Positions 36,582 to 47,142 of a stretch of 64,000 bases of DNA are shown piece by piece; within the stretch, counting starts at the first letter, position 1; every line of letters begins with the position of its first letter. Origin of the DNA: DATFVA01 sp963764235 (lineage in GTDB: Bacteria > Bacteroidota > Ignavibacteria > Ignavibacteriales > Ignavibacteriaceae). The notes below the pieces were generated by a model. The model was not told the origin of the DNA. It saw nothing but the letters and a program-made list of their open reading frames with translations, and ran no database searches. Location of the stretch: positions 99,679 through 163,678 of the forward strand of contig CAVXRO010000001.1 in assembly GCA_963764235.1 (NCBI GenBank), given 5' to 3'. Position numbers and translations under genes: made by a program.

Positions 36582-39500
36582 TTATTTTCCATGACAATGT
36601 TTATACTTTTTACCACTTCCGCAGGGACAAGGTTCATTTCTACCGACTTTGTCTTCAACCTGAACCGGTTGTAATTTCTGACCATCTCTTCCACTATCCT
36701 GCGGTTGATTTGCCATTCCCATATTTGTAACAGTGTCTTTAACTTCTCTCATTCTTGCCGGTTGTCGTCTCCTTCTTTCCTGAACTTCTTCAGGTGCCTG
36801 AGGCCAGAATTTGAAGCAGAAAATAACAATTTCATTTCTAATTTGATTTAAAAGTGTAACAAACAGATTAAATGCTTCTCCTTTATATTCAATCAGGGGA
36901 TCTTTCTGTCCGTACGCTCTTAATCCGATACCTTCTTTTAAATCATCCATTTCACGAAGGTGATCTTTCCATTTCTCATCAATAACACTTAAAACTGCAT
37001 ATCTTTCAAGACGGGACATCAGTTCAGGACTTATCATCTCTTCTTTTCTTTTATAGAAATCTTTACAGGCAACCAAGACTTTCTCTTTTACACCATCAAC
37101 GCCAAGAGATTCAAATTCATCTGGAGTTATATCAAACTCAACGAGGAAATTATGAAGCACTTCCTCTTTAATTGCTTCTATTTCAGCATTTTCATAATGT
37201 GCTTCAACTATTTCTTTTATATATTCATCAAGTAATTCAAAAACTTCACCTTTTAACCGTTCGCCTTCAAGAGCATGTCTTCTTCTGCCATAGATGATTT
37301 CCCTCTGCTGGTTCATTACATCATCATATTCAAGAAGTCTTTTTCTAATAGCAAAGTTATTTTCCTCGACTTTCTTTTGTGCTCTTTCAACAGATTTAGT
37401 AATTAAAGGATGTTGAATAACTTCACCTTCTTTAATTCCCATTCGCTGCATAACATTAGAAATTCTGTCACTACCGAATAAACGCATTAAATCATCTTCA
37501 AGAGAAAGGAAGAATTTGGTAGTACCGGGATCGCCCTGACGACCGGAACGACCTCTTAACTGCCGGTCAATACGACGCGATTCGTGTCTTTCAGTTCCAA
37601 GAATGAATAAACCGCCTTTATTTGTTACACCAGCACCTAATTTAATATCCGTACCTCTACCTGCCATATTAGTCGCAATTGTAACTGCTCCGGGTTGACC
37701 TGCATACGCAACAATTTCTGCTTCACGCTGATGCTGTTTTGCATTAAGAACATTATGTGCAGTGCCTCTTCTTTTAAGCATTCTACTAAGAGTTTCAGAA
37801 ACATCAACTGATGTAGTACCAACAAGAACAGGCCGGCCTTCTTTGCGAAGATCTTCAATTTTATCTATAATAGCATTAAACTTTTCACGTTTTGTCTTGA
37901 AAATTGCATCATCCTGATCATCTCTGACTATCGGTTTATTTGTTGGAATAACAACAACATCCAGTTTATAAATTTCATAGAATTCACCCTCTTCAGTTTC
38001 TGCAGTACCGGTCATACCGGCTAATTTATTATATAAACGGAAATAATTCTGAAGAGTAATTGTGGCAAGTGTTTGTGTATCGCGTTCAACTTTTACATTT
38101 TCCTTTGCTTCAATAGCCTGGTGTAATCCATCAGAATATCTCCTGCCTGGAAGAACACGACCAGTAAATTCATCTACTATAGCAATCTTTCCTTCTTCGG
38201 TTATCACATATTCATCATCTTTTTCGAAAAGTGCATAAGCTTTTAAAAGCTGATGTATAGTATGAATCCTGTCGCTTCGTTCACTGTATAAATGATAAAG
38301 TGCATCTTTCTTTTTTATTTTTTCATCGGGTGAAAGGGATTCATCGTTTTCAAACTTACTGATTTCCATTCCCAGATCAGGAAGCACAAAATATTCTTTT
38401 CCTTCTGTACTGTTTTTTGCTAATTCCTCTCTGCCTTTTTCAGTAATATCAATCGTATTATTCTTTTCGTCTATTACGAAAAAGAGTTCATCATCAATTT
38501 CATGCATTCTTTTTGCCTGTTCACGCAAAAAGTCCATTTCTGTTTGCTGCATCAATTTTTTATTAGCAGGTTCACTGAAAATTTTGGCAAGCCTTTTATT
38601 TTTTGGCAGACCGCGGTAAGCTCTTAATAAAGCTATTCCTGCCTGTGCATCACTCTTTTTCTCACTTGAATTCAAATTTTCTTCAGCTTCCTGAGCAAGT
38701 TGAGCAACAAGATTTGTCTGTAATCTGACAAGTCTTTCAACGGATGGTTTCATTTCATCAAATTTATGTTCAGATATTTCAACGGGACCTGAAATAATAA
38801 GTGGAGTTCTTGCTTCATCAATTAAAACTGAGTCAACCTCATCAACAATAGAATAGTTATGACCTCTCTGAACCATACCTTCTTTATCGGTAGCCATATT
38901 ATCACGGAGATAATCAAAACCGAACTCGTTGTTTGTTCCGTAAGTAATATCCTTCTGATATTCGACTTTCCGCTGCTCCGGAGTCATAGTATTGATGATA
39001 CATCCAACTGTAAGCCCATGGTACTTATAAATTTCACCCATCCATTCGCTATCACGTTTAGCAAGATAATCATTAACCGTAATAAGATGAACACCTCTTT
39101 CGGTAAGTGCATTTAGGTAAACAGGTAATGTAGCAACAAGAGTTTTACCTTCACCTGTTGCCATTTCTGCAATTTTACCCTGATGAAGAACAACACCGCC
39201 CATAAGCTGAACATCATAAGGAACCATATCCCAGGTTACTTTATTTCCGGCAGCATCCCAGGTTTTGCCAAGTAAACGACGGCATGTATCTTTTATAACT
39301 GCAAAAGCTTCAGGAAGTAATTCATCTAGAATACTTTCATACTTTTCAGTTAATTCATCTTCAAGTTCTTCAAGTTCATCATAAATTGCGTGTCTGTTTT
39401 CTTCATCTTCACCTGACTGCAATTTATTTTTAAGTTCCTCGATTTTCCGGCGCAGTTCCTGAGTTTCATTTTGAATTTTTTCTTTGAACTCAAGTGTTTT

Positions 39501-39632
39501 TGCCTTTAATTCATCATCGCTTAAATCTTTGATTTTGTCATAATACTCATTAATTTCTTCAACAATTGGCCATAATTCTTTTATATTTTTTGAATGCTTA
39601 TCGCCAAAAATCGTTTTAATAATGTTTAACAT
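36582..39632 (-). CDS. secA: Preprotein translocase ATPase SecA
   Basis: This intact 1016-residue protein is the motor that drives unfolded proteins through SecYEG. Visible elements are the Walker A MATGEGKT (about residue 160), 'DEVDSVLIDEARTPLIISGP', the preprotein cross-linking domain, 'GTERHESRRIDRQLRGRSGRQGDPG', the helical scaffold ('WKDHLREMDDLKEGIGLRAYGQKDPLIEYKGEAFNLF') and the C-terminal zinc finger CPCGSGKKYKHCHGK. Insertions of acidic helices near the N-terminus ('LRRKIEELKNKLQSGEDEENRH') lengthen it relative to E. coli SecA (901 residues), as in other Bacteroidota. The gene has no frameshift across 3 kb, which helps to gauge sequence quality here. Confidence 0.97.
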   Translation of the reverse strand: MLNIIKTIFGDKHSKNIKELWPIVEEINEYYDKIKDLSDDELKAKTLEFKEKIQNETQELRRKIEELKNKLQSGEDEENRHAIYDELEELEDELTEKYESILDELLPEAFAVIKDTCRRLLGKTWDAAGNKVTWDMVPYDVQLMGGVVLHQGKIAEMATGEGKTLVATLPVYLNALTERGVHLITVNDYLAKRDSEWMGEIYKYHGLTVGCIINTMTPEQRKVEYQKDITYGTNNEFGFDYLRDNMATDKEGMVQRGHNYSIVDEVDSVLIDEARTPLIISGPVEISEHKFDEMKPSVERLVRLQTNLVAQLAQEAEENLNSSEKKSDAQAGIALLRAYRGLPKNKRLAKIFSEPANKKLMQQTEMDFLREQAKRMHEIDDELFFVIDEKNNTIDITEKGREELAKNSTEGKEYFVLPDLGMEISKFENDESLSPDEKIKKKDALYHLYSERSDRIHTIHQLLKAYALFEKDDEYVITEEGKIAIVDEFTGRVLPGRRYSDGLHQAIEAKENVKVERDTQTLATITLQNYFRLYNKLAGMTGTAETEEGEFYEIYKLDVVVIPTNKPIVRDDQDDAIFKTKREKFNAIIDKIEDLRKEGRPVLVGTTSVDVSETLSRMLKRRGTAHNVLNAKQHQREAEIVAYAGQPGAVTIATNMAGRGTDIKLGAGVTNKGGLFILGTERHESRRIDRQLRGRSGRQGDPGTTKFFLSLEDDLMRLFGSDRISNVMQRMGIKEGEVIQHPLITKSVERAQKKVEENNFAIRKRLLEYDDVMNQQREIIYGRRRHALEGERLKGEVFELLDEYIKEIVEAHYENAEIEAIKEEVLHNFLVEFDITPDEFESLGVDGVKEKVLVACKDFYKRKEEMISPELMSRLERYAVLSVIDEKWKDHLREMDDLKEGIGLRAYGQKDPLIEYKGEAFNLFVTLLNQIRNEIVIFCFKFWPQAPEEVQERRRRQPARMREVKDTVTNMGMANQPQDSGRDGQKLQPVQVEDKVGRNEPCPCGSGKKYKHCHGK

Positions 39633-40304
39633 TTAATAAAATTCCTATTTTATTTGAGCTTTCGAATTCGTTACTGTATTAAAATAAATATTTTTATTTA
39701 CAATTTAATAATAAATAGTAGTTTGTTTGCTGAGGACGGCTTTTCTTAAAACCGGGTTTAACTTCAGATACAGGAAACAGTTTTGGATTTTTTTTGACCA
39801 TTATATTAACTTCCCCGACAATTATTAGAACCTCCTATTTCCTTTTATTTAATTAGTTTTAGATCATTTTAGAATTAATATGGATTTTTATTATTTCCTT
39901 TATCTAAAAAGTCTTAAAATCAGAAAATACTATAAACCTCAAAGGTTAAGATACCTCAAAATTAACTATAGAACTATAGAAATGCAATGTAACTATCCTG
40001 TATTTATTTATCTTAGAATAGTAAACTAATAATGATAAATTGAAGTTCCGCAATAACAAATTGCCGGATTAATAAATTAAACAGTAGTAGAAAAGCAGCA
40101 GATTTAAAGTTTTCAGTGGTATTCGATGGTCATTCTTCCACCATTCTCCCGCAGAAACGGGATGTTCCACAAAATTTAATCATTCCATTCCCGCTATTTG
40201 AATATTTTAGTAAGAAGCGGGATTTCCCGCCCATTTATTAAATACTTATTAGATGCAGGACAGGTCGACCTAAAGGTCTCAACATTCCACAATTCCATTT
40301 TTTG
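39633..40304. other. Gene-free spacer upstream of secA
   Basis: No open frame of note is present. The stretch is very AT-rich near secA. Around 40110-40300 it carries short palindromes: GCGGGATTTCCCGC at 40217-40230, AGGTCGACCT at 40262-40271, CCCG...CGGG near 40150. There are also 'ggtcattc'-type fragments. The secA promoter should lie here but is not evident. Confidence 0.5.
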
Positions 40305-40877
40305 CTATTTAATTTCATCTACATTTCTGTAGACTTCTTTAAGAGGAAGGGAGCAATGAATTGAAGATAATTCAATAGAATTTTCGATTTTACGTTCTTC
40401 TGTTAACACCCAGGAATTTTCTTTTTTAAGAAATTTTTCAATCCTTGGTACATTCTGAGAAACCAGAACATATTATTGTAGTGATTCCAATTCGCGGTAA
40501 TGCTTAAATTTAGTGCCTCTGTCATAATCTTCAGTGGATTTTGAAAGGATTTCTATTATAATTGTTGGATTAAGCAGAACATCAAAATTGTTATCGTCGA
40601 ATTTTTGTTCGCCACAAACTACTGTTAAATCGGGATATACATACAAACCCGTTTCTGTTACCTTAACCCTTAAATTGCTATCGAATACCTGACAGCGTTT
40701 TCCTAAAAGTTCATTCCCCAGTATTCGGGTAATATTTATAGTAATAATACTATGTTCTTTGGATGTACCTGCAAGAGCAAACATTTCTCCATTCAGGTAA
40801 TCGCTTTTATATTCGGCTTTACGTTCTATCTCAAGATATTCTTCAGGTGTGAAATGTGCTTTTGGTTGATCCATCAA
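40305..40877 (-). CDS. Uma2-family (DUF820) nuclease-like protein with internal TAA
   Basis: The Uma2/PD-(D/E)XK-like fold is recognisable: 'FTPEEYLEIERKAEYKSDYLNGEMFALAGTSKEHSIITINI', 'VYPDLTVVCG' and 'IIEILSKSTEDYDRGTKFKHYRELESLQ'. A TAA follows at 40473-40475, after which the same frame continues 'YVLVSQNVPRIEKFLKKENSWVLTEE' to a stop at 40305-40307. Families of this type read 'LQEYVLVSQ' there, so one G-to-T change (GAA to TAA) explains the break. The function of Uma2 proteins is not firmly known. This copy is truncated to 134 residues if the stop is real. Confidence 0.8.
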
Positions 40878-40985
40878 TACTCTTTATCACAATTATTACC
40901 TTCATAAATTATGCAATATGGTATTCAAATTCAATTGACATTCTTTGAATGCAATATGCATAATGAATTGTCAATAACAATTTTT

Positions 40986-43615
40986 TCAAATACCAAAGTT
41001 GAATTCAAGAAGCCATCTGAAATCAAAATTCTTTTGTTCCGGCAGTGGTTTATTTATAAACAAAGGGAAATCAATTTTGATTATTGAAAAATCCAAGCCC
41101 AGTCCTGTATCAAACTTAAGAGTATCAAACTTGTCATTCCATACATTACCGGTATCGAAAAACAAATTAACAAATTTATACCGGGGATATATTAATCTTA
41201 CATTTATTCCAAATCCATTTTTTCCTGAAGTATGCTGCCCGATATAACCGATTAAATTTGCATCACCTATGGTATGGAGATTTTCCTGTGTAGATACTTT
41301 TCTATCGGGATCAACAAACCAGTAAGCGGGTTGTTCAGGAAAGACGCTGCCAGAAAGAAAGATTGATTTGTATATGGGATAATTTCCCCGGAGAATTCCA
41401 GCAAATAATCTGTAGTTCAATCGTAATTCGAATTTGGACGATGTATTATTATATTCTACATTAACTCTTGAATAACTATATTTCCCATCAAGTAATTTAT
41501 ATCCGGTTTCAATAACTGCAGTTTCTTTTAATCCGGGAAGGATTTTTTGCAAGGAAATTTGCAATGAAGTATTTGTCCCGACTGAAAAATCTTTTGGGTC
41601 GTAATAAGATAAATCATAAATCAGCATTCTATTTATATTCAATTCAAATTGATGTAGTCTGTAATGGTTTAAATCCTTGAATAATATATACTTCAGATTT
41701 AATCCGTAATTTTCAGTCCCACGAAAATCTTCCGATAACACTCCCCATTGCCAGTAATGATTTGGCATTCCTATACTTGTAAGAAAATCTAAATGATAAC
41801 CAACTCTTTTAGATTTAATGCCATACAAGAAACCTGTACGAAACTCCACTGGCAGGAGGTTCCTATTAATAATATTGAGTAATGGGGCAGAATTAGTTAG
41901 CCAGACACCAATCCTTGTTCCGTCAGTCAAACCATATGTAATGGAAGGATAATAGAAAAAGTGGTTTTTTGTAAGTGAAGGTGCGGCAGTTAGGAAAGAA
42001 AATTTATATTGTCTCGGGTAAATATTATCAGGGCGGAATGCATCATAGGAAGGTAAATCAGGATTAACTTCTGCAGAAATTATCTTTTCATTTGTTTTAA
42101 CGTTAACTGTGGAGTTACCATTTGCAAAGTTATTGCAAATAGTTTGAATTTTTGTCCCACTGACAGTTGTCAATTCTAATTTTGCAGGTTCATTAATCTC
42201 TCCATCATTTTTGATCAATATCTTATTATCAAATTTACCATCGGAATCTTTCTCTGATTTCAAATCGGAAATTCTGAAATCCAGTAATTTCTTTGAATAG
42301 ACCCATTCATTAACAAAAGGTTTAAGATTCTTTCCGCTTATCTTTTCTGCAATGTTTATTAAATCTGAAAGAGATGCTGATTGGAATTTAAACTTTTGTA
42401 TGTACTTACGAAATGCATTGTCCAGATTTTCTTCCCCAATTACAATAGCAAGATTATTCATAAAGCACACAAGTTTATAATGGTAAGCCCAGGTTTTTCA
42501 TCACCATTGTATATATCTGCTTCTGCGATTGTATGTGTTTCATATAGGTGATGATTATTGCGTATATAAAAATCAAGAGTTATATCCGGCTGAATATCCA
42601 GTACTGAAAAAGGGAAGGGAAGTTTAAACGATTTAATGACTACGGGGTTTATAATCCCTATATGTTTCCAATAATCCAGGGCAGAGTATGTTGCCATGGT
42701 TTCGGAAAGCAGTAAACCATCTTTATTAGGATTAACAATGTTCCCCCACCATTGATGAGCAAGTTCGTGATAAAGAAGGAACTGAGTGAAGAAATCCAGC
42801 TTTAGAATAGAAGCTTTATTCAATAAAATTAATCCTGCAGGACTGTAACCTCCCCGCCGGTCAGTTTCAACTATTTTAAAATCATCAAACGGATAATTGC
42901 CAAATTTTTCTTTGTAATATTCAAATACTTTTCCGAAAGAACTTATTAAAGTATCCTTCAGGTATTCATCTTCAGGATAAAGATATGTTAATATTGTTGT
43001 CCCGTCCGAATTAAATGAACTCAGTTTATACTTTGCTGCTGAAATAGAAATAATAGAAACTGGAAAATCAACTTTATAATTAAATATTATTTTGTCCGAA
43101 ATTTCAGATTTGCTAACCAATCTGCCAGAGCTGATTACAGTCAAACTGTCAGGCACTTTTACTTTTAAATCATATGTGAATCTGTAAGGGAGAATTGCAT
43201 TCTCAATGGTTTGAGGATAATAATGTGATTCGAAAAGCAACCATGAATTAAATAATCCAATACTTGCTGAAGTTCCTCCCTGAAATTTACCTTCATAAGA
43301 TAAATTTACCTGAATGCTGTCCTTTGCATTGATTTCAGTCTGAATTCTGATCCCTCCAGGAATTGGATTGTAATTAAGAATGTCTCCATTACTATTCTTA
43401 ATGTAATTGATTTTATCAAAAGACAACTTTAATTCAATTTCTTTAAGTGTAGAATCAGATAAGTTTTTTAATATTAAAGACGTTTGGGATACTAACAGAT
43501 GCTGCTCAGGAAAAATTTCAGCGTCTATACTATAATAGGAGATATTTTGTCCTAATGCAGTGGACTGATGAAATATTAGTGTAGAAATAATAATTATCAA
43601 AAATACAGAACGCAT
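40986..43615 (-). CDS. M1 aminopeptidase fused to an outer-membrane beta-barrel, one frameshift
   Basis: The N-terminal part has a signal peptide and an M1 peptidase domain. Its zinc site is HELAHQWW (His283, Glu284, His287) with the third ligand Glu305 18 residues on, in 'LLSETMATY'. The raw frame ends near 42458, but the next one continues with the M1 helical region ('NAFRKYIQKFKFQSASLSDLINIAEKISGKNLKPFVNEWV'), so a single indel near 42465 separates them. The last ~330 residues are a predicted Omp85-type beta-barrel ('GLGLDFSIIKIDFPLF', final strand 'RWLLEFNFGI'). Corrected length is about 876 residues. The fusion would hold a peptidase on the periplasmic side or at the surface of the outer membrane. 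Gene stands alone. Confidence 0.82.
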
Positions 43616-43709
43616 CTAAACCCCCGTAAATTTAATTTTACTATTTTCAGGTGTTTAAAACTAAAAAGAAAAAGTTAGAATTAAAATAATTATTTATTTA
43701 CAGCAGGGT

Positions 43710-43817
43710 GAGGTTGTTAAAAAAAAGTTTATTCTTTTTGAAAATCAGAACTTATTCAGAACAACCTCAGATATTGTTTGTACTGTCCGGTAATAAAAAT
43801 TCAGAGATTATTTTTTC
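43710..43817. repeat. 108-bp direct repeat with GAGGTTGTT inverted ends, copy A
   Basis: It opens with GAGGTTGTT...AACAACCTC (43710-43768) enclosing AAGTT..AACTT. It then runs on collinearly with 44401-44510 through 'tttgtactgtccg', 'aataaaaat' and 'cagagattatttttt'. It ends where copy B enters the coding end of the DUF4097 gene. Confidence 0.75.
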
Positions 43818-43912
43818 CCGTGTTAAGCACCGGGGCACCTAAAAAGCGTAAAATAAAAGTGAGTAGTTTTTCATTCAAATGAAATCAAGATTAGGGTCTC
43901 AGCCCTTTTGTT

Positions 43913-44023
43913 AAAACGACTTCAAAACGTATTCAAAACGACTTTCAAAACGGTTTCAAAACGATTTCAAAACGATTTCAAAACGATTTCAAAACGGTTT
44001 CAAAACGATTTCAAAACGGTTTC
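43913..44023. repeat. 10 x 11-bp minisatellite (AAAACGRTTTC variants), locus 3
   Basis: The units are AAAACGACTTC, AAAACGTATTC, a 12-base variant, then AAAACGGTTTC and AAAACGATTTC in mixed order. The array is followed by AGGTAGGAGTTGG as at locus 1. It lies between the two copies of the 108-bp repeat. The rest of 43616-44499 has no gene I can support. Confidence 0.85.
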
Positions 44024-44400
44024 AGGTAGGAGTTGGACATTTGTTCCGCAATTGGTGGTCATTCAGTTATAAGGGCTTCTTTAAAGCAGTACTATGCCCA
44101 TCCCTTAATTTTAGTGCGGGTATTTATTTTTTTATTGCTTCAGATTCAATCTTTATTCTCACTCCAGTTATAAACTTATACTTCTTTTTGGTAAATCCAT
44201 TTATATTTTCTTTGGACATCAACCAGGCATCAGGCACCCAGAACCTTATCATAATCTGAATGCTTATTGCTCCGCTTTTATTTTTCTTTTTTACTTATCC
44301 TCAAAATTGCACTTGGGACACCCTAATTCAAGTAAAAAATGCCATTTATGAAATGTTTTCTACGTAATTGTTACTTTTCTTAAAAAAATGCGGAAGTCAG

Positions 44401-44510
44401 GAGGTTGTTAAAAAAAAGTTTATTCTTTTTGAAAATCAGAACTTATTCAGAACAACCTCAGATATTTGTTTGTACTGTCCGATAATAAAAATCCAGAGAT
44501 TATTTTTTTT
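44401..44510. repeat. 110-bp direct repeat with GAGGTTGTT inverted ends, copy B
   Basis: It is almost identical to 43710-43817. Its last ~10 bases are the stop codon and final codons (QKK) of the DUF4097 gene, and its hairpin-like front (44401-44459) would be that gene's terminator. Confidence 0.75.
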
Positions 44511-45894
44511 GTGATAAAATAATATTTGCTGATTTTGTTTCGATACTTATGCTGCCGGATCCACTCCCGATTTTTCCCATTGCATATGCCGAGCTTCCAA
44601 GATTTTTCATTTTTACGGGTAAATCACATTCAATTGAACCATATTCTGCACTAAGATCAACATCACCGTTATAACCTTTGGGAATATTTACAGTAACACC
44701 ACCATAATCATTTCGAATCAGAATATTTGAAGGAACAGATTTCAAATCGAGTCTTATATCTCCATTTTTGTTTTCCATTTTTATAATTTTACCAGTCACT
44801 CCATATAGTTTTAATGAAGAATATGCAGTATTGGATTCCCAGTTTCCTGTTATCTGATCAGCCATTATAGTACCATTCTGACCTGAGATATCAAGATTTC
44901 CCTTAATATTCTTAAAATCCATATCAGAATAGGGATTGTTTACCTTCACGTTTCCAGATGCATTTTCCAGTTTAAGATTGCCATTAGTACTATTAACAAT
45001 GATATCTTTTCCTGCTTTTCCGCTTACAGATGAAATATAGATTCGGGAATAGTCTGAATTGACGCTTATCCCATCTACCTTGCTTATGTCAATACTGCCA
45101 TTCTTATCAATTACTTCTGCAAATCCGTTTACATTTTCTATTTTAATATTTGAGTAGTCTGAATTTATGTATAAATCATTATGAATATCACTGATCCTGT
45201 GAGTCCCATTTGTAGAATTTATTCTTAGTTTTTGTGAAACCGCATCAATATTAAGATTGGAATAATCAGCATCTATGTTAACAGATCCATTAAAATTATT
45301 TATATTCACGTCAGAATTTTTTGTTGATAAAGTAAGGTTACCGCCTGAATTTTCGATATATGTTTTACCATAATCGTTATCTATAGTTTTCAGATTTGAG
45401 CAGTCTCTGATCTTTATATTATTATTTGTTCCGGGGAGTTCAACTTCTCCCTTCATATTTTCCAGAAATATTTCTCCGTATTTAAGATTACATTGTAAAG
45501 CATTTTTTGCGGGGACATATATCTCGCCTGAAATATATTTTTTCTGATAAGAGTTAAAACTGAACTTTATTCCCAAAAATGACCAGCCACCGGGTTCTTC
45601 ATCTGTTTCTTCATAATTGATAGTTAAAGATGATTCATTCTCTTCAGATGAAATTTTTGCTGATTTGAGATAATCTTTCTCAAAATTTTTATCTGATGAT
45701 AAGAATTTTACAGATACATTTATATATACATCATTTTTATCCCACGATTTAACAGTGACTTTAGCTGCTGAGAAATCATTCAGAATTATCTTTTGTGAAG
45801 GTTTAACTGCAAAATGTTTGTCGATTGTTTTTGTTCCTGCAGTTACTACACCGCAAAGGAATATGATTAAAATAAATGTAGAAAGTTTTTTCAT
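44500..45894 (-). CDS. DUF4097-type beta-strand repeat protein, secreted
   Basis: The 464-residue protein has a signal peptide (MKKLSTFILIIFLCGVVTA) and a long series of ~25-residue beta-strand repeats: 'GSVNIDADYSNLNIDAVS', 'NDLYINSDYSNIKIENVNG', 'GNVKVNNPYSDMDFKNIKG'. This is the DUF4097 (adhesin-like) pattern. Families like this are often controlled by the sigma/anti-sigma pair encoded with them. It overlaps the anti-sigma-like gene by 4 bases and is last in the operon 46930-44500. The role is unknown; envelope stress or adhesion is plausible. Confidence 0.85.
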   Translation of the reverse strand: MKKLSTFILIIFLCGVVTAGTKTIDKHFAVKPSQKIILNDFSAAKVTVKSWDKNDVYINVSVKFLSSDKNFEKDYLKSAKISSEENESSLTINYEETDEEPGGWSFLGIKFSFNSYQKKYISGEIYVPAKNALQCNLKYGEIFLENMKGEVELPGTNNNIKIRDCSNLKTIDNDYGKTYIENSGGNLTLSTKNSDVNINNFNGSVNIDADYSNLNIDAVSQKLRINSTNGTHRISDIHNDLYINSDYSNIKIENVNGFAEVIDKNGSIDISKVDGISVNSDYSRIYISSVSGKAGKDIIVNSTNGNLKLENASGNVKVNNPYSDMDFKNIKGNLDISGQNGTIMADQITGNWESNTAYSSLKLYGVTGKIIKMENKNGDIRLDLKSVPSNILIRNDYGGVTVNIPKGYNGDVDLSAEYGSIECDLPVKMKNLGSSAYAMGKIGSGSGSISIETKSANIILSQKK

Positions 45895-46400
45895 AATTTG
45901 ATTTCTCCTTGTTCAATAATATCAATAAGAATTTTCATTTTTGAGATATAGAGCTGTCTGAGACTTAACTGTTTAAGTGGGGTAAGATCGTTATTCTTCA
46001 TTTCGCCTCTTAACTCTTTGATTGCGTTATCTATTTGACGAAGCTGTTCCATTTTTATATTCAGGTAAGACTTTTCATTATTAAATGATATCTCAGTTGA
46101 GGCTACGGCTGGCATAACATTTTCAAATTCTTTTATGGCTGATTGATAAGCAGAATTCAGTTTGATTTCTTCAGGTTTACTTTGATAAATAAAATTTCTG
46201 CCAAATGAAAAAACTCCATAAAAAACAAAGAATAGAATTATTGTAGCCGCCATGCCATAATAAAAACTTGGCATATCACCAATGATAAAAAATTTTTGTC
46301 TTTCAGTTTTTATATTTTTCTCAATATTCTTCCATATTCTATTTTTAGTCCCGGAATCAGGATAATCTTGCTGATTATAAAATTTTTCTTTTTCAATCAT
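45891..46400 (-). CDS. Single-pass membrane protein, probable anti-sigma factor
   Basis: The 169-residue protein has a cytoplasmic N-terminal part of about 45 residues, a membrane helix ('FYYGMAATIILFFVFYGVFSF') and a periplasmic helical C-terminal part rich in coiled-coil pattern ('EQLRQIDNAIKELRGEMKNNDLTPLKQLSLRQLYISKMKILIDIIEQ'). It is sandwiched between, and overlaps by 4 bases each, an ECF sigma gene and a DUF4097 gene. I infer an anti-sigma role from topology and position; no zinc-binding anti-sigma motif is seen. Confidence 0.7.
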   Translation of the reverse strand: MIEKEKFYNQQDYPDSGTKNRIWKNIEKNIKTERQKFFIIGDMPSFYYGMAATIILFFVFYGVFSFGRNFIYQSKPEEIKLNSAYQSAIKEFENVMPAVASTEISFNNEKSYLNIKMEQLRQIDNAIKELRGEMKNNDLTPLKQLSLRQLYISKMKILIDIIEQGEIKL

Positions 46401-46930
46401 TTTACTTCCTCCAGTTCAATCCATTTATTCTGCAGCCATTTTTTTGTTCTTGTTAAAATAGTGCGTGAAGTTGCTTCTTTAATATTTAATATTTCTGCTA
46501 TTTCAGAGTGTGAATATCCTTCAACTTCATATAGAACAAAGACAGCTTTTTTTACTTCATCCAATTCACCGAGTAACTCTTTCATAAGGTAATTCCATTC
46601 AAAATCAGCATCCTGAATAACTGATGATGGATATTCATCTTCATCGTCAACGAAATGGGCTTTGGTTCCGGCAGTGCGGTAATCATTTCTCATTTCATTT
46701 AATGCAATTTTAAATAGCCAGGTACTATAAAGAGACAATCCTTCAAATTTTTGGATATTCTCATACGATTTTATGAATGCCCGCTGAACCCAATCTTCAA
46801 CTACATCTTTGTTTGGAGAAAACTGCATCATAAATCTGTATAGCGGACCGACATTTTTATCGTATAATTCCTTAAATGCTCTTTTATCTCCCAGCTTAAT
46901 TTTTTGTATAAGGTAAGATTCTTTATGCAT
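46397..46930 (-). CDS. ECF-type RNA polymerase sigma factor
   Basis: The 177-residue protein has sigma region 2 ('FKELYDKNVGPLYRFMMQFSPNKDVVEDWVQRAFIKSYENIQKFEGLSLYSTWLFKIALNEMRNDYR') and region 4 ('VKKAVFVLYEVEGYSHSEIAEILNIKEATSRTILTRTKKWLQ'). The '-VEDWVQRAF-' replaces the commoner 'AEDLVQETF' yet keeps the fold. It is first in a three-gene overlapping operon with the probable anti-sigma and the DUF4097 protein. It likely autoregulates; no promoter motif could be confirmed upstream. Confidence 0.92.
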   Translation of the reverse strand: MHKESYLIQKIKLGDKRAFKELYDKNVGPLYRFMMQFSPNKDVVEDWVQRAFIKSYENIQKFEGLSLYSTWLFKIALNEMRNDYRTAGTKAHFVDDEDEYPSSVIQDADFEWNYLMKELLGELDEVKKAVFVLYEVEGYSHSEIAEILNIKEATSRTILTRTKKWLQNKWIELEEVK

Positions 46931-47142
46931 ACTTCCTTTTATTTAGTTGTTAGACGCATTATATAAGTAAAACGCTACAGGTAATATATAATCATCAGGA
47001 AATTTTGTCCTGGTTATTTGACAAAAAAATTCCTTCTTGTTACAGGAAGAAAATTTAGTAGAAAATCAGACAACAGAATTGAATTAGAAAAGATGTAGGT
47101 AGGGTTTATAGTGGGTTTAACACGGAGGTGAAACGGAGATAA

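Noticed and set aside
44041..44259. 72-residue plus-strand ORF
   Set aside because: It starts in the minisatellite flank, has no ribosome site or recognisable family, and lies in a repeat-rich spacer.
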